Assembly: GCF_017873395.1 (NCBI RefSeq)
Contig: NZ_JAGGKC010000029.1
Location: forward strand, 1 to 53,476
Direction: 5' to 3'
DNA: 53,476 nt
Origin: Youngiibacter multivorans
Lineage (GTDB): Bacteria; Bacillota; Clostridia; Clostridiales; Clostridiaceae
Under the pieces are notes generated by a model. That model saw only the letters and a program-made list of their open reading frames with translations. It was not told where the DNA came from and made no database searches. Shown one piece after another: positions 23,950 through 32,226 of the stretch. The position numbers and the translations under genes are program-made. Position 1 is the stretch's first letter. Each line of letters starts with the position of its first letter.

Positions 23950-24021
23950 TCTTCGTTTCTTTGCTTCCATGCTTCTTTGTTTCTTTGTTTCTTTGTTTCT
24001 ATGCTTCTTTGTTTCTATGCA
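23950..24021. repeat. purine/pyrimidine microsatellite (GAAACAAA-type)
   Basis: A run of imperfect 8-base units, GAAACAAA on the minus strand with GAAGCATA variants, fills the gap between two replication genes. The minus strand is almost all A and G with regular C. It is non-coding: stops occur in the frames. Confidence 0.8.
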
Positions 24022-24030
24022 TCAGGTGCT

Positions 24031-24438
24031 TTAAGCCTTCCTGACCCCAACTGTGGTCCTCTCGAATACGTTTACTTTACCTTCGAGCCAATTGGGTAAT
24101 AAATCCTCATTTTCTAATATCTGCTCTTTGACGAAGGCAGACAGACTGTTTGCGTTGACAGTCTCAACCACAAGGGTTCCATACCCTTGTTTCTTGAGGG
24201 CTTCAAAAAGCTCCTCTTTCTTCTCTCCTGCAGCGGATGCGTAGATCTTAGTGTTTAGGTAAAATAGTGTGCCGCTGCGATTGAAGCTCTGTGTCTCATT
24301 GCTAATCATTAGTTCAGTTAGTCTCTGGTCAGTTTCATCGATTGTTTTGTTAATGAATTTCAGCTCTTCCTCCACTTGCTTCTTTACGCTCCTGAGGTCC
24401 TTTAACTTGTCAGCTAGTTTGAAAATCTCATTCTCTAT
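24031..24438 (-). CDS. conserved phage replication-module protein with likely non-standard start
   Basis: The family start (MENIFxLADKLKxLR) aligns with IENEIFKLADKLKDLRS here, where the first codon is ATA (24438-24436), right after GGGGAGGGGAGG. If ATA is not used, translation would need the in-frame GTG at 24375 and give a 114-residue protein starting VEEELKFINKTIDE. The protein has a coiled-coil N-terminus and a conserved C-terminus (VNANSLSAFVKEQILENEDL, NWLEGKVNVFERTTVGVRKA). It follows the helicase with a 15-base gap. The role is unknown; proteins of this pattern are frequent in phage replication operons. Confidence 0.65.
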   Translation of the reverse strand: MENEIFKLADKLKDLRSVKKQVEEELKFINKTIDETDQRLTELMISNETQSFNRSGTLFYLNTKIYASAAGEKKEELFEALKKQGYGTLVVETVNANSLSAFVKEQILENEDLLPNWLEGKVNVFERTTVGVRKA

Positions 24439-24453
24439 GTTCCTCCCCTCCCC

Positions 24454-26030
24454 TTATGTGATTATGTTCTTCCAGTTGTCCACGATTGAATGTGCGATAT
24501 CCTCCTTCTTCTGGAGGGCAGTGAGTACTGTTTCGTCGATAGTTCCTTTAGCAACCAAGTGAATGTACACGCATTTGTTCTTCTGACCAATCCTATGTAT
24601 CCTAGCCTTTGCCTGAATGTAGTCTGCATAATTGTAGGATAGACTGTAGAAGACACAGGTGCTTGCTGCAGTCAACGTTATCCCCATAGAAGTGGTTTGT
24701 ATCTGTCCCAAGAAGACTCTGCATTCTGGGTCCTCCTGAAAGCGCCGGATCTCTTCTGCTCTATCTCTTGTACTTCCGTGGATAGTAGCATGCCCGACCA
24801 TTCTGTTTTCAAAGAGCTTTTTGATCTGTTCTATCTCCGGGATGAACCTGGCCATTATAACCAGCTTTTCTCCTGATTCGAGAACTGAGTCCAGGATGTC
24901 TTCCATAGCCTCGAGCTTGGCGCTTGATACTTGCTCGTATCTCTCTGTTTCATCGTCTGCCTTAATGAATCCACCAGTCATCTGCTGAAGCCTTAGGATC
25001 CTTGTTAGGATGTTTGTGGCTGTTACCTCACCTTTGGATAGCTCCAGGTATGAGTCACTTACGAACTCCCTATACTGCTTCAGAGCTTTGGGTTCGAGGA
25101 TTACTGGGTGTATCTCGTCTATTGTCTCTGGAAGGTCCAGAGCGTCTGCTTTTGTTACTCTGTAGGCTATTGAATGTGCTTTCTCAATGAGCTCTGGCAT
25201 ATTCTTATAGGCTACTGGTTGATGGAATGTTCCAAGGACCGCATATCGGTTCTTGAAAGCGTAGAATGAGCTGCCGAAGATGCTTTCATCCAGCATCTTG
25301 TACTGTGAGTAAAGGTCCAGTGGATTCTGAGTTACTGGTGACCCTGTGAGGATCATCCTGTATCTGCACTTCCTGGCAATCCTGTGGACTGTCTTACTGG
25401 TCTTGGCCCCTGGGTTCTTAATCCTAGTTGATTCGTCTGCTACGATGAAGTCCGGAGCCCACTTGAGAAGTTCATCCTCGATAAGAGGTACACTGTCATA
25501 ATTGACTACTGCTATCTGCAGGCCTGTACCTGTGATCATCTTTAGTTGCTGCACCTTCTTCACGGTGCTTCCAGTTAGGATTCGCAGTATATACTGAATA
25601 TTGGAGAATTTTTCAAACTCCTCCTGCCACACTCCTACGATTGACTTCGGAGCTATGATGAGAGCTCGCTTTATCTTGTTGTTCAGGTACGCTCTACCTA
25701 GAACTGCAATAGTAGTGATTGTCTTGCCGCAGCCCATTTCATTCCATCAAAAGTGCTACGCCTTTTGATTTGGCTTCTTCTTTTGAGATCTTAACCACCT
25801 CCCTCAATGATCCCGAGGATTCTGCAGGCTAAGTTGTAGCCGATGACTTGGTGCGAATATGGTTTGACTTTGATTGGCATTGGCTGGTCCGGCTCCACCA
25901 GATGTTGTGCCTTGGTCTTCTGTTCTTGACTGTTTTGAACTTGAGTCTTAAGGTCATTTCTTAATTCTTTCATTGACTCCTCTTGGTATCCCATTTCTTG
26001 GATACTAGTTATGCTACATTGTAGTCGCAT
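24454..26030 (-). pseudogene. SNF2-type DEAD/DEAH helicase broken by two frameshifts
   Basis: Three pieces in different frames make one phage SNF2 helicase. (a) 26030 to about 25790 carries PIKVKPYSHQVIGYNLACRI and ends LGIIEGGG-stop. (b) The next frame runs VKISKEEAKSKGVALLME and stops at TGA around 25743. (c) From 25737, MGCGKTITTIAVLGRAYL continues 427 residues to 24454 with DFIVADES (motif II), ILTGSPVTQ (motif III) and RIHRIGQK (motif VI). Related helicases read VALLMEMGCGKT in one frame. The break between ATGGAA and ATGGGC is a 4-base surplus exactly at Walker A, and the first break is a net single-base shift at GGAGGTGGTTAA. The shifts do not compensate. Sequencing error or programmed shifting are alternatives. 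Confidence 0.75.
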
Positions 26031-26083
26031 GTCTAAACACCTTGGTATTACTAGGTTTTCATAATATCACCTCCGCCCTCTTT

Positions 26084-26110
26084 GAACGCCAGTTCTTAGA
26101 ACGTATGTTC
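26084..26110. promoter_or_regulatory. two tandem LexA/DinR (SOS) boxes
   Basis: GAACGCCAGTTC (26084-26095) and GAACGTATGTTC (26099-26110) both fit the Firmicute LexA box GAAC-N4-GTTC and are separated by 3 bases. They lie just after the -10 box of the minus-strand early promoter, where LexA would block initiation until DNA damage. Confidence 0.75.
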
Positions 26111-26116
26111 TATTTT

Positions 26117-26145
26117 ATTGTATCGCACCTGTCAGTACTTGTAAA
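26117..26145 (-). promoter_or_regulatory. early promoter of the replication operon
   Basis: -35 TTTACA (26145-26140), 17-bp spacer, -10 TACAAT (26122-26117) on the minus strand, directly upstream of the two LexA boxes. Downstream is a strong ribosome site, GGAGGTGATATT, before ATG AAA ACC TAG (MKT, a remnant or leader), then the helicase start at 26030. The 26146-26358 stretch is AT-rich with nothing else recognised. Confidence 0.65.
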
Positions 26146-26358
26146 TCGAACAAGCGAATATTTTTGTTAGAAGTTTCGACATCCAGATTCGACACAAAAA
26201 TACGTGTTTTATATAAAATAAAAGACCTTGCAAGTTTAGCAAAGTCATTATTTTATATATATTCAATATTGTTTTATATAAAGTCTATACTTTTAAAATT
26301 TGGAGAACACTTTAATTATGTTATGTATCACCTCATGTTAAAATGTTAAACATTTTTA

Positions 26359-27069
26359 TCAAGTCATTTTAGATAGAAGCTCTTTTTTCTTTTCAGTAAA
26401 TTCGTCTTCAGTTATTAATCCTTCTTTAAGAAGCATTGCAAGATCTCTTATCTTGTCTGGGATTGAAGTAGTTTTAGCATCTATTGTTTTCTCATCAATA
26501 ATATCCATCTTCTTTACTGAATCTACAACCACGAATGATTTTTCAGGGATTAGTTTTTCAAAAGCACCAATACTACTTTTGCTAAAGCTCATGGTTTTTA
26601 GCTCATGATTTATATTATAGTATAGAATTACCTCCCGTTCATCGTGTGTAATTATCTTTGACTCAACAGGCTTTACCGCCTTTCTACTCCCTAAAAGAGC
26701 ACCTATTCCGCCAGCAACAACTCCCCCTACAACTGCTCCGCCTATTGATAATCCCCCTCCACCTCCACCAGATATTTTTGATTCTCTAAAAATCTCTCCT
26801 TCACTAGAGAAGTACTCAAGATCTTTCAAAGGTATTCTTAAACAATAAAAATGGAGTGATGATTCAGGGGTGAATAAATGTGGATAATCTCTAGGATAGA
26901 AACAAAGATTGCCTTCACTCAACCACATGTAGTTTGTTCCTCTCAATAGATAGCCAGTTCCAAATTTGTAAGTCACTACAGTGGCATCTTTGGGTACATT
27001 TTCCATTTCTTTTTTTTCATCATGAATTCTTTTCATTTCCGCTTTTACCAAATCAGCTTCTCTAGCCAT
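26359..27069 (-). CDS. SHOCT-domain protein with glycine-rich membrane segment
   Basis: The 236-residue protein starts with a charged helix (MAREADLVKAEMKRIHDEKK). It has a PH-like middle part (VVTYKFGTGYLLRGTNYMWL), a glycine-zipper segment (about residues 98-130; IGGAVVGGVVAGGIGALLGS) and a C-terminal SHOCT motif (IPDKIRDLAMLLKEGLITED, EFTEKKKELLSKM). SHOCT motifs occur in many unrelated proteins, often with membrane-acting or PH-like domains. It sits alone at the edge of the AT-rich cargo region. The function is unknown; a membrane-associated defence role is possible but unsupported. Confidence 0.7.
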   Translation of the reverse strand: MAREADLVKAEMKRIHDEKKEMENVPKDATVVTYKFGTGYLLRGTNYMWLSEGNLCFYPRDYPHLFTPESSLHFYCLRIPLKDLEYFSSEGEIFRESKISGGGGGGLSIGGAVVGGVVAGGIGALLGSRKAVKPVESKIITHDEREVILYYNINHELKTMSFSKSSIGAFEKLIPEKSFVVVDSVKKMDIIDEKTIDAKTTSIPDKIRDLAMLLKEGLITEDEFTEKKKELLSKMT

Positions 27070-27240
27070 AACTTCTCCTTTATTACATCAAAGATTATTC
27101 CAAATATATATTACTAGTTGCTATTTATATATATTCCAATTATGCTAATCAATTCTCCACTTCTATGAGATTCAATACGAAGTTATTCTAGAACTAACAA
27201 TAAAATGCTGTCATTTCTATTATATATTTCCAATACATTT

Positions 27241-28134
27241 TTAATTTTCATTATACGCCTTATCTATATACTCTTTTGCTTTTTCAAAATCATCATCAGA
27301 CTTAATAATTATCTGTAAATCACCAGTTCCAAAATGCCCTGTATTCCGCATGTCTCTAGTGAATCCCTGCTGCAATACAAACTCTTCAGGATTGAGCCGT
27401 AAATGAAGTAGAATCTTACTTAGATATATCTCTGCACAAACAATATTTTTTACTTTTTTGAAAGCAACATATAATTTTAACTGGTTTTCTGATACATCAT
27501 CACCTAGGGATAAGATATAATCTCTTATTGATTCATAGACAGTTCTTAAACTAGATGGCGCGCTTTCATATTGCTGTAAAAATGTTTTTTCAACAGGCAC
27601 TTTCCAGCCTGGATCTTCAGGCCATATAGTAATTGGTTTCACCTTTGGTGAATTTATATAATCAAACAGTACTAATCCTTGGCCAAACTTCTTATATCTT
27701 ACTAGTTTAATATTTCTTTGCATTTGATTAACTGCATGTTCATCAAATTTTGTAAAGTCTGATGCAATGCATATTACACATGGTATTGTCCAGTCAATGA
27801 GATCTGCCTTTTCTTTTCCTAATTGTTCCATAACAATCAATTTGAAATCAGCCTTATGATCTAGTAACCAATCTAAGTAAAATAGCCCTTGATTTATCAC
27901 ATTTTCATTTACACTACGTTTATACTCAAATATTACAGGACAATTATTTTCATCGAGACCTAAGCTATCAATGCGTCCATTTGTAATTGGGTATTCGCTT
28001 TTTAGAAATGTTACGCCAAAGAAAGTAGGCATGTTATGTTCTATAAGTATTTGAAGCTCCTTTTCAAGTACAACAGAAGATGAAGGTAGTTCAACAACTC
28101 CAGTTGAAGTCGAGAACAATTTGATATCCGCCAT
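27241..28134 (-). CDS. EndoMS/NucS-like PD-(D/E)XK nuclease with DUF5655-type C-terminus
   Basis: The N-terminal part is a restriction-like fold: ITNGRIDSLGLDENNCPVIF with Arg54/Asp56, then EYKRS with Glu70 and Lys72, then NQGLFYLDWLLDHKADF. This is the pattern of NucS/EndoMS-like nucleases. The C-terminal 110 residues (LRTVYESIRDYILSLGDDVS to the end, with TRDMRNTGHFGTGDLQIIIK) match the DUF5655 domain found fused to such nucleases in defence islands. The protein has 297 residues. It is probably a DNA nuclease in anti-phage defence or repair. Promoters and partners are not evident. Confidence 0.75.
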   Translation of the reverse strand: MADIKLFSTSTGVVELPSSSVVLEKELQILIEHNMPTFFGVTFLKSEYPITNGRIDSLGLDENNCPVIFEYKRSVNENVINQGLFYLDWLLDHKADFKLIVMEQLGKEKADLIDWTIPCVICIASDFTKFDEHAVNQMQRNIKLVRYKKFGQGLVLFDYINSPKVKPITIWPEDPGWKVPVEKTFLQQYESAPSSLRTVYESIRDYILSLGDDVSENQLKLYVAFKKVKNIVCAEIYLSKILLHLRLNPEEFVLQQGFTRDMRNTGHFGTGDLQIIIKSDDDFEKAKEYIDKAYNEN

Positions 28135-28187
28135 AAATTATCACCTTATGTCCTTTGTATATTTGATATTCACTCTCTTCATGTGAG

Positions 28188-28889
28188 TTATCCTAAATAA
28201 ATATTCTCATTGTGCCATTCTAAATAGTGCGTATCAGGTATCTGATCCATTCGTTCAGGTAAGATGATTAATCTCTGGCCATGATGAGCATAATATTCAT
28301 TACCATTACCAAAATCCACTTTTATCCGAGGGCTAACCTCAACCTGGTACTCCTTATTTACTGTTATGTAGCCTCTGTCAAATAAAGTATGGAAATCTTT
28401 TCTTAAGAGCAATCCGTTCTTTACTTCATGTGGTCCCTCAAGGCTATAAGGCTTGATATGGGCTGATTCTAAAACTGGCAATGTTTTTTCACCAGTAATT
28501 GCACATCGTCTTTTATATGCATCAGTAATTAGTACTTTGAATGCCCCTTGTCCAATTCTCGGTTTAATAAGCTGCTCTTTCCCATAGCGATTTAATATCG
28601 TATTTACTTCAGGTAAGTTTTTCTGTCCGAGAATAAACAATTTCTGCTGAACTGTTTCATATAAATGCAATCCTTGGTCTTCAGCTGTATTATTAGTCTT
28701 ACCTTGAACAATACTTCTATTCCAATCTTTTGGCACGGGTATCCAATCGCCTTCATCAAGGTAAAATGACATTGAAAGTATTATGCATCCAATTTGAGGA
28801 TCAGGATCTGATAAGCGATTAGTTTCCTTGTATTTATAGACTCTGCTATTAAGTTCCTGTAGCGTTTCTGCTCCGTTAGCAACCCGCCA
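28188..28889 (-). pseudogene. N-terminally truncated HNH endonuclease (HNH_2 type)
   Basis: The frame is open from 28889, just after an in-frame TAA, but has no start codon until an ATG at 28772 deep inside the family homology. The part upstream of that ATG (VANGAETLQELNSRVYKYKE, PDPQIGCIIL) clearly belongs to the protein, which then continues DWIPVPKDW and has the HNH core (YKRRCAITGEKTLPVLESAH, IKPYSLEGPHEVKNGLLLRK, DFHTLFDRGYIT). Relatives of about 290 residues have some 80-90 more residues at the N-terminus, thought to read the target. That part is missing here. The HNH residues are intact, so a short product from 28772 (194 residues) may still be made. Confidence 0.7.
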
Positions 28890-28897
28890 TTACGGAA

Positions 28898-29491
28898 CTA
28901 ATATCTGATCTCCTCTACTATGCAACGGTACCCGTTAAACTCAATATTTGATCCAACTTTTGCCCCTTTTAGTGACTTCCCTAAATAAGATGCCCTTGTT
29001 ACTTCAACCATAGATTTGCTCCTTGATATTGGGGATACCCTCTCAACAAATTTTACTGTTATACGAGTATCATCTATTAGCTTTCTTAGTATTACAAATC
29101 TATACCCAAACTTATTTTGTACTGTGTTCTCAGAATTTTTATCAATTCTTTTGTCTGGTTGATCTTGATTGCTGCCTCCAAAAATTGAATTTGGAAGTCC
29201 AGTTACAGCTGGTCCATTATTTCTTATTCTACGTTCTTCTGCTTTTTTCAGTCTAAGCAGTTCAGCTTCGATTATCTTATCCCTATCTGGCTGTATAGGT
29301 TGCTTTTCATCTCTTGCCTTATAATGTCGGCACTCTTTATAAAAACTAGGGCGTATGTAAATAACATCGGCTTGTTGTTTACTGCAGTACTTTTCTATAC
29401 AATTTACACACTGAAAGCATGAATCACCATTTTTGTACTCATTTTCATAAATAGTTCCATTCCAATTTACACGAGATTTTGGTCTAAGCAT
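28898..29491 (-). CDS. uncharacterised Cys-rich protein
   Basis: The 197-residue protein has an N-terminal cysteine cluster (CFQCVNCIEKYCSKQQ, later ECRHY) that could bind zinc, a charged middle helix (KIIEAELLRLKKAEERRIRN) and a C-terminal beta-rich part (KFVERVSPIS, GSNIEFNGYRCIVEEIRY). I do not recognise the family. It ends 6 bases before the in-frame stop that precedes the truncated HNH gene, so a deletion may have joined these two genes. Confidence 0.55.
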   Translation of the reverse strand: MLRPKSRVNWNGTIYENEYKNGDSCFQCVNCIEKYCSKQQADVIYIRPSFYKECRHYKARDEKQPIQPDRDKIIEAELLRLKKAEERRIRNNGPAVTGLPNSIFGGSNQDQPDKRIDKNSENTVQNKFGYRFVILRKLIDDTRITVKFVERVSPISRSKSMVEVTRASYLGKSLKGAKVGSNIEFNGYRCIVEEIRY

Positions 29492-30116
29492 ACTCCCCTC
29501 CTGAATTGAAAATGATTATTAGTTATCTATCCTCATATGAATTGCAAATTTATGTGTTGCACTCTTCAATAAAAGCTTGCGCAGTTATCTGTTATTGTCC
29601 GAAAAATTATTTTCCATGAATCCTCCAATTTATTACGATATATTTAAGCGCTAGGACAAATCTTCTTTACTTGAAGCTCCTTCTAAATAAAGCATAGGCC
29701 ACTATTTTGCGCTTTCATTAATATCATTCAAAACTGGTCATCCAGTCTTATCAAAGTTAAGGCGTGCCAAAGGAGAAGAAACGCTAACATATCCCATTTA
29801 ATTTTTCATCTTTCCAATGTAATGGGAAGGCATCTCGATAATATACTGACACAGCAATAAATTTATCAATATTTAACATCATTTTACTTCATCAATTAAG
29901 AGTATCTAATAGTAGAATTCATAAATCTATCAGTGTGATAACAACAATATTATACCTCTCAATTTAATATAAGTGTATAAATATAATGCGTTTTAGTGAA
30001 CTCTTTGTAATGATACATTGAAATCAATATAATTAGCTCAGTAGCTTATTATGAAGAGCTAAATAAGATATAATAGTAATAGCGTTGAAAAATGAACAAT
30101 CAGGAGGAATCACTGA
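29492..30116. other. AT-rich gap before the type I RM operon
   Basis: No intact gene. On the minus strand near 29880-29790 a short frame reads MLNIDKFIAVSVYYRDAFPL and on to HWKDEKLNGIC-stop, with further gene-like text (RFFSFGTP), suggesting the relic of a lost gene. Near the right end TATAAT (30069-30074) and AGGAGG before the ATG at 30117 probably serve hsdM; the -35 element is weak. Confidence 0.5.
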
Positions 30117-31619
30117 ATGGCTAATGGAAATAACACAGCATCACTTGGTTTTGAACAACAAATATGGGCAGCTGCAGACATCCTACGAGGAAACATGGAT
30201 GCAGCTGAATATAAGCATGTTGTGCTCGGACTTATTTTCCTAAAATATATCTCTGACAAATTTGAAGAAAGGTACCTTCAGCTAAAAGAAGAAGATGACG
30301 ATGTTGAGGATAAGGATGCTTACTCCGAAGTAAATGTATTCTTTGTACCACCTTCAGCTAGATGGAATGTCATCTCTGAAGCAGCCCACAAGGAAGAAAT
30401 CGGTTCAGTTATTGATGATGCTATGCGTGCTATAGAGAAAGAGAATAGACGACTTAAGGACATACTACCCAAGAATTATTCACGAAGTGAACTAGATAAG
30501 CGACGTCTTGGTAATGTAGTAGATATTTTCACTAATATTCAGATGGTAGAACATGGAAGCACCAAGGATATTCTTGGAAGAGCTTATGAGTATTGCTTAG
30601 CAAAATTTGCTGAACAAGAAGGAAAGCGTGCCGGAGAGTTCTTCACGCCGTCTTGTGTGGTTCGCACACTAGTTGAGGTTCTTCAACCATTCAAAGGACG
30701 CGTGTACGATCCTTGTTGCGGCTCAGGAGGCATGTTTGTCCAGTCTGCTGATTTTGTTGGCCATCATTCAGGGAATATCAATAACCTTTCTGTGTTTGGC
30801 CAGGATGCAAATCCAACAACTAGAAAAATGGCATTGATGAACTTAGCTATACATGGTATTGAAGCAGATCTTGGTCCATATAATGCTGATACCTTCCACC
30901 AAGACCTTCATCCCCATCTGAAAGCTGATTTTATAATGGCAAATCCCCCATTCAATCTTTCAGATTGGAATGACGGCTCACTTAATGATGACCCACGTTG
31001 GAAATATGGCTTACCTCCATCAGGGAATGCGAACTTTGCATGGCTACAGCATATGATTCATCATCTTGCGCCAAGCGGTAAGATTGGTATGGTCCTAGCT
31101 AACGGATCACTATCATCACAGAGTGGTGGTGAAGGAGACATCAGAAGGAGAATTGTTGAGGACGACCTTGTAGAAGGTATCATAGCAATGCCAACTCAGC
31201 TTTTCTTTACAACACAGATTCCGGTATCCCTTTGGTTCATAAGTAGAAATAAGAGACAAAAGGGAAAGACACTATTTATTGATGCTCGTAAGATGGGAAC
31301 AATGGTTAATAGAAGACTTCGTGAAATGACTGAGGAAGATATTGCCAAAATCGCTGAAACATTCGAAGCATTCGATAACGGTACTCTTGAAGATGTTAAG
31401 GGATATTGTGCAGCAGTACCAACAGCAGAAATAGCAAAGCAGGACTTTATTCTCACACCAGGCCGATATGTTGGAATTGAAGATCAGGAAGATGATGGGG
31501 AACCATTTGAAGAAAAAATGACTAGGCTGACCAGTGAATTATCTGAGATGTTCAAACGCTCCCATGAATTGGAAGAAGAGATTAGAACAAGATTGGGAGC
31601 TATTGGGTATGAAATGTAA
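30117..31619 (+). CDS. hsdM: type I restriction-modification methyltransferase subunit HsdM
   Basis: The 500-residue protein has the helical HsdM N-domain (GFEQQIWAAADILRGNMDAA, KYISDKFEERY), the AdoMet-binding motif I DPCCGSGGMF (198-207) and the catalytic NPPF (276-279, MANPPFNLSDW), the N6-adenine methyltransferase type. GEFFTPSCVVR precedes motif I as usual. It forms the M2S core methylase and the R2M2S restriction complex with HsdS and HsdR encoded downstream. AGGAGG is before the ATG. The gene starts the plus-strand operon 30117-38147. Confidence 0.95.
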   Translation: MANGNNTASLGFEQQIWAAADILRGNMDAAEYKHVVLGLIFLKYISDKFEERYLQLKEEDDDVEDKDAYSEVNVFFVPPSARWNVISEAAHKEEIGSVIDDAMRAIEKENRRLKDILPKNYSRSELDKRRLGNVVDIFTNIQMVEHGSTKDILGRAYEYCLAKFAEQEGKRAGEFFTPSCVVRTLVEVLQPFKGRVYDPCCGSGGMFVQSADFVGHHSGNINNLSVFGQDANPTTRKMALMNLAIHGIEADLGPYNADTFHQDLHPHLKADFIMANPPFNLSDWNDGSLNDDPRWKYGLPPSGNANFAWLQHMIHHLAPSGKIGMVLANGSLSSQSGGEGDIRRRIVEDDLVEGIIAMPTQLFFTTQIPVSLWFISRNKRQKGKTLFIDARKMGTMVNRRLREMTEEDIAKIAETFEAFDNGTLEDVKGYCAAVPTAEIAKQDFILTPGRYVGIEDQEDDGEPFEEKMTRLTSELSEMFKRSHELEEEIRTRLGAIGYEM

Positions 31620-31764
31620 TTATGATTATTATGAACACATAGTGTCTTATCATTAAGAGCAAATCAATGATTGCTTGTAATATGAATTAAACTCCAAGCA
31701 CAAATTATGATCAACTAAAAAACATAAGTATTTGCACAGGAAATTTATTAGTGGAGGTATCAGT

Positions 31765-32226
31765 ATGGGAGAATGGATGCAGGCATCACTTTCAGAATAT
31801 ATTCAGTTCAAGAATGGCAAGAAGCGTCCATCAGGTATTGGAGTATTACCTGTATATGGTGGAAACGGTATACTTGACTACACCGATTCAGCAAACAATG
31901 AAAATAGTATCATCATAGGTCGTGTAGGGGCCTATTGTGGAAGTGTATATTACGAACGTAAATCTCACTGGGTATCAGACAATGCTATATCAGCGGTTAA
32001 CAAGAACAACTCAGACATTGGTTTTGACTATTATGTTCTAAAAAACCTCAATTTAAACCACAGACATATTGGCACTAGTCAACCATTGTTAACTCAAGAA
32101 ATATTGAACTCAATTGAGATAAAATGGCCGCCGTTACACGTGCAAATTGAGATTAGGCGTATTCTTGCGGCTCTCGATGATAAAATAGAAACGAACATGA
32201 AGATAAATCATCATTTAGCGGCTTAG
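31765..32226 (+). CDS. hsdS: HsdS half-gene 1 (N-terminal target-recognition half, expression locus)
   Basis: From the ATG at 31765 (GGAGG 7 bases upstream) this encodes 153 residues with one target-recognition domain (MGEWMQASLSEYIQFKNGKK, HIGTSQPLLTQEILNSIEIK) and the first conserved helix (VQIEIRRILAALDDKIETNM), ending NHHLAA-stop exactly at an inversion repeat. It therefore lacks the second recognition domain. Joining to the inverted cassette at 32223-32872 would make a full HsdS. This is the promoter-proximal specificity position after hsdM. Confidence 0.85.
   Translation: MGEWMQASLSEYIQFKNGKKRPSGIGVLPVYGGNGILDYTDSANNENSIIIGRVGAYCGSVYYERKSHWVSDNAISAVNKNNSDIGFDYYVLKNLNLNHRHIGTSQPLLTQEILNSIEIKWPPLHVQIEIRRILAALDDKIETNMKINHHLAA
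32202..32221 (+). repeat. hsdS inversion repeat, left copy (direct orientation)
   Basis: This contains the 15-base core TAAATCATCATTTAG (32204-32218), coding NHHL in HsdS. It shares 20 identical bases with 34404-34423, and the core is inverted at 32858-32872. Confidence 0.85.

Noticed and set aside
23945..24025. Tandem repeats considered as a CRISPR array
   Set aside because: Units are only about 8 bases, without unique spacers of constant length; it is a microsatellite.
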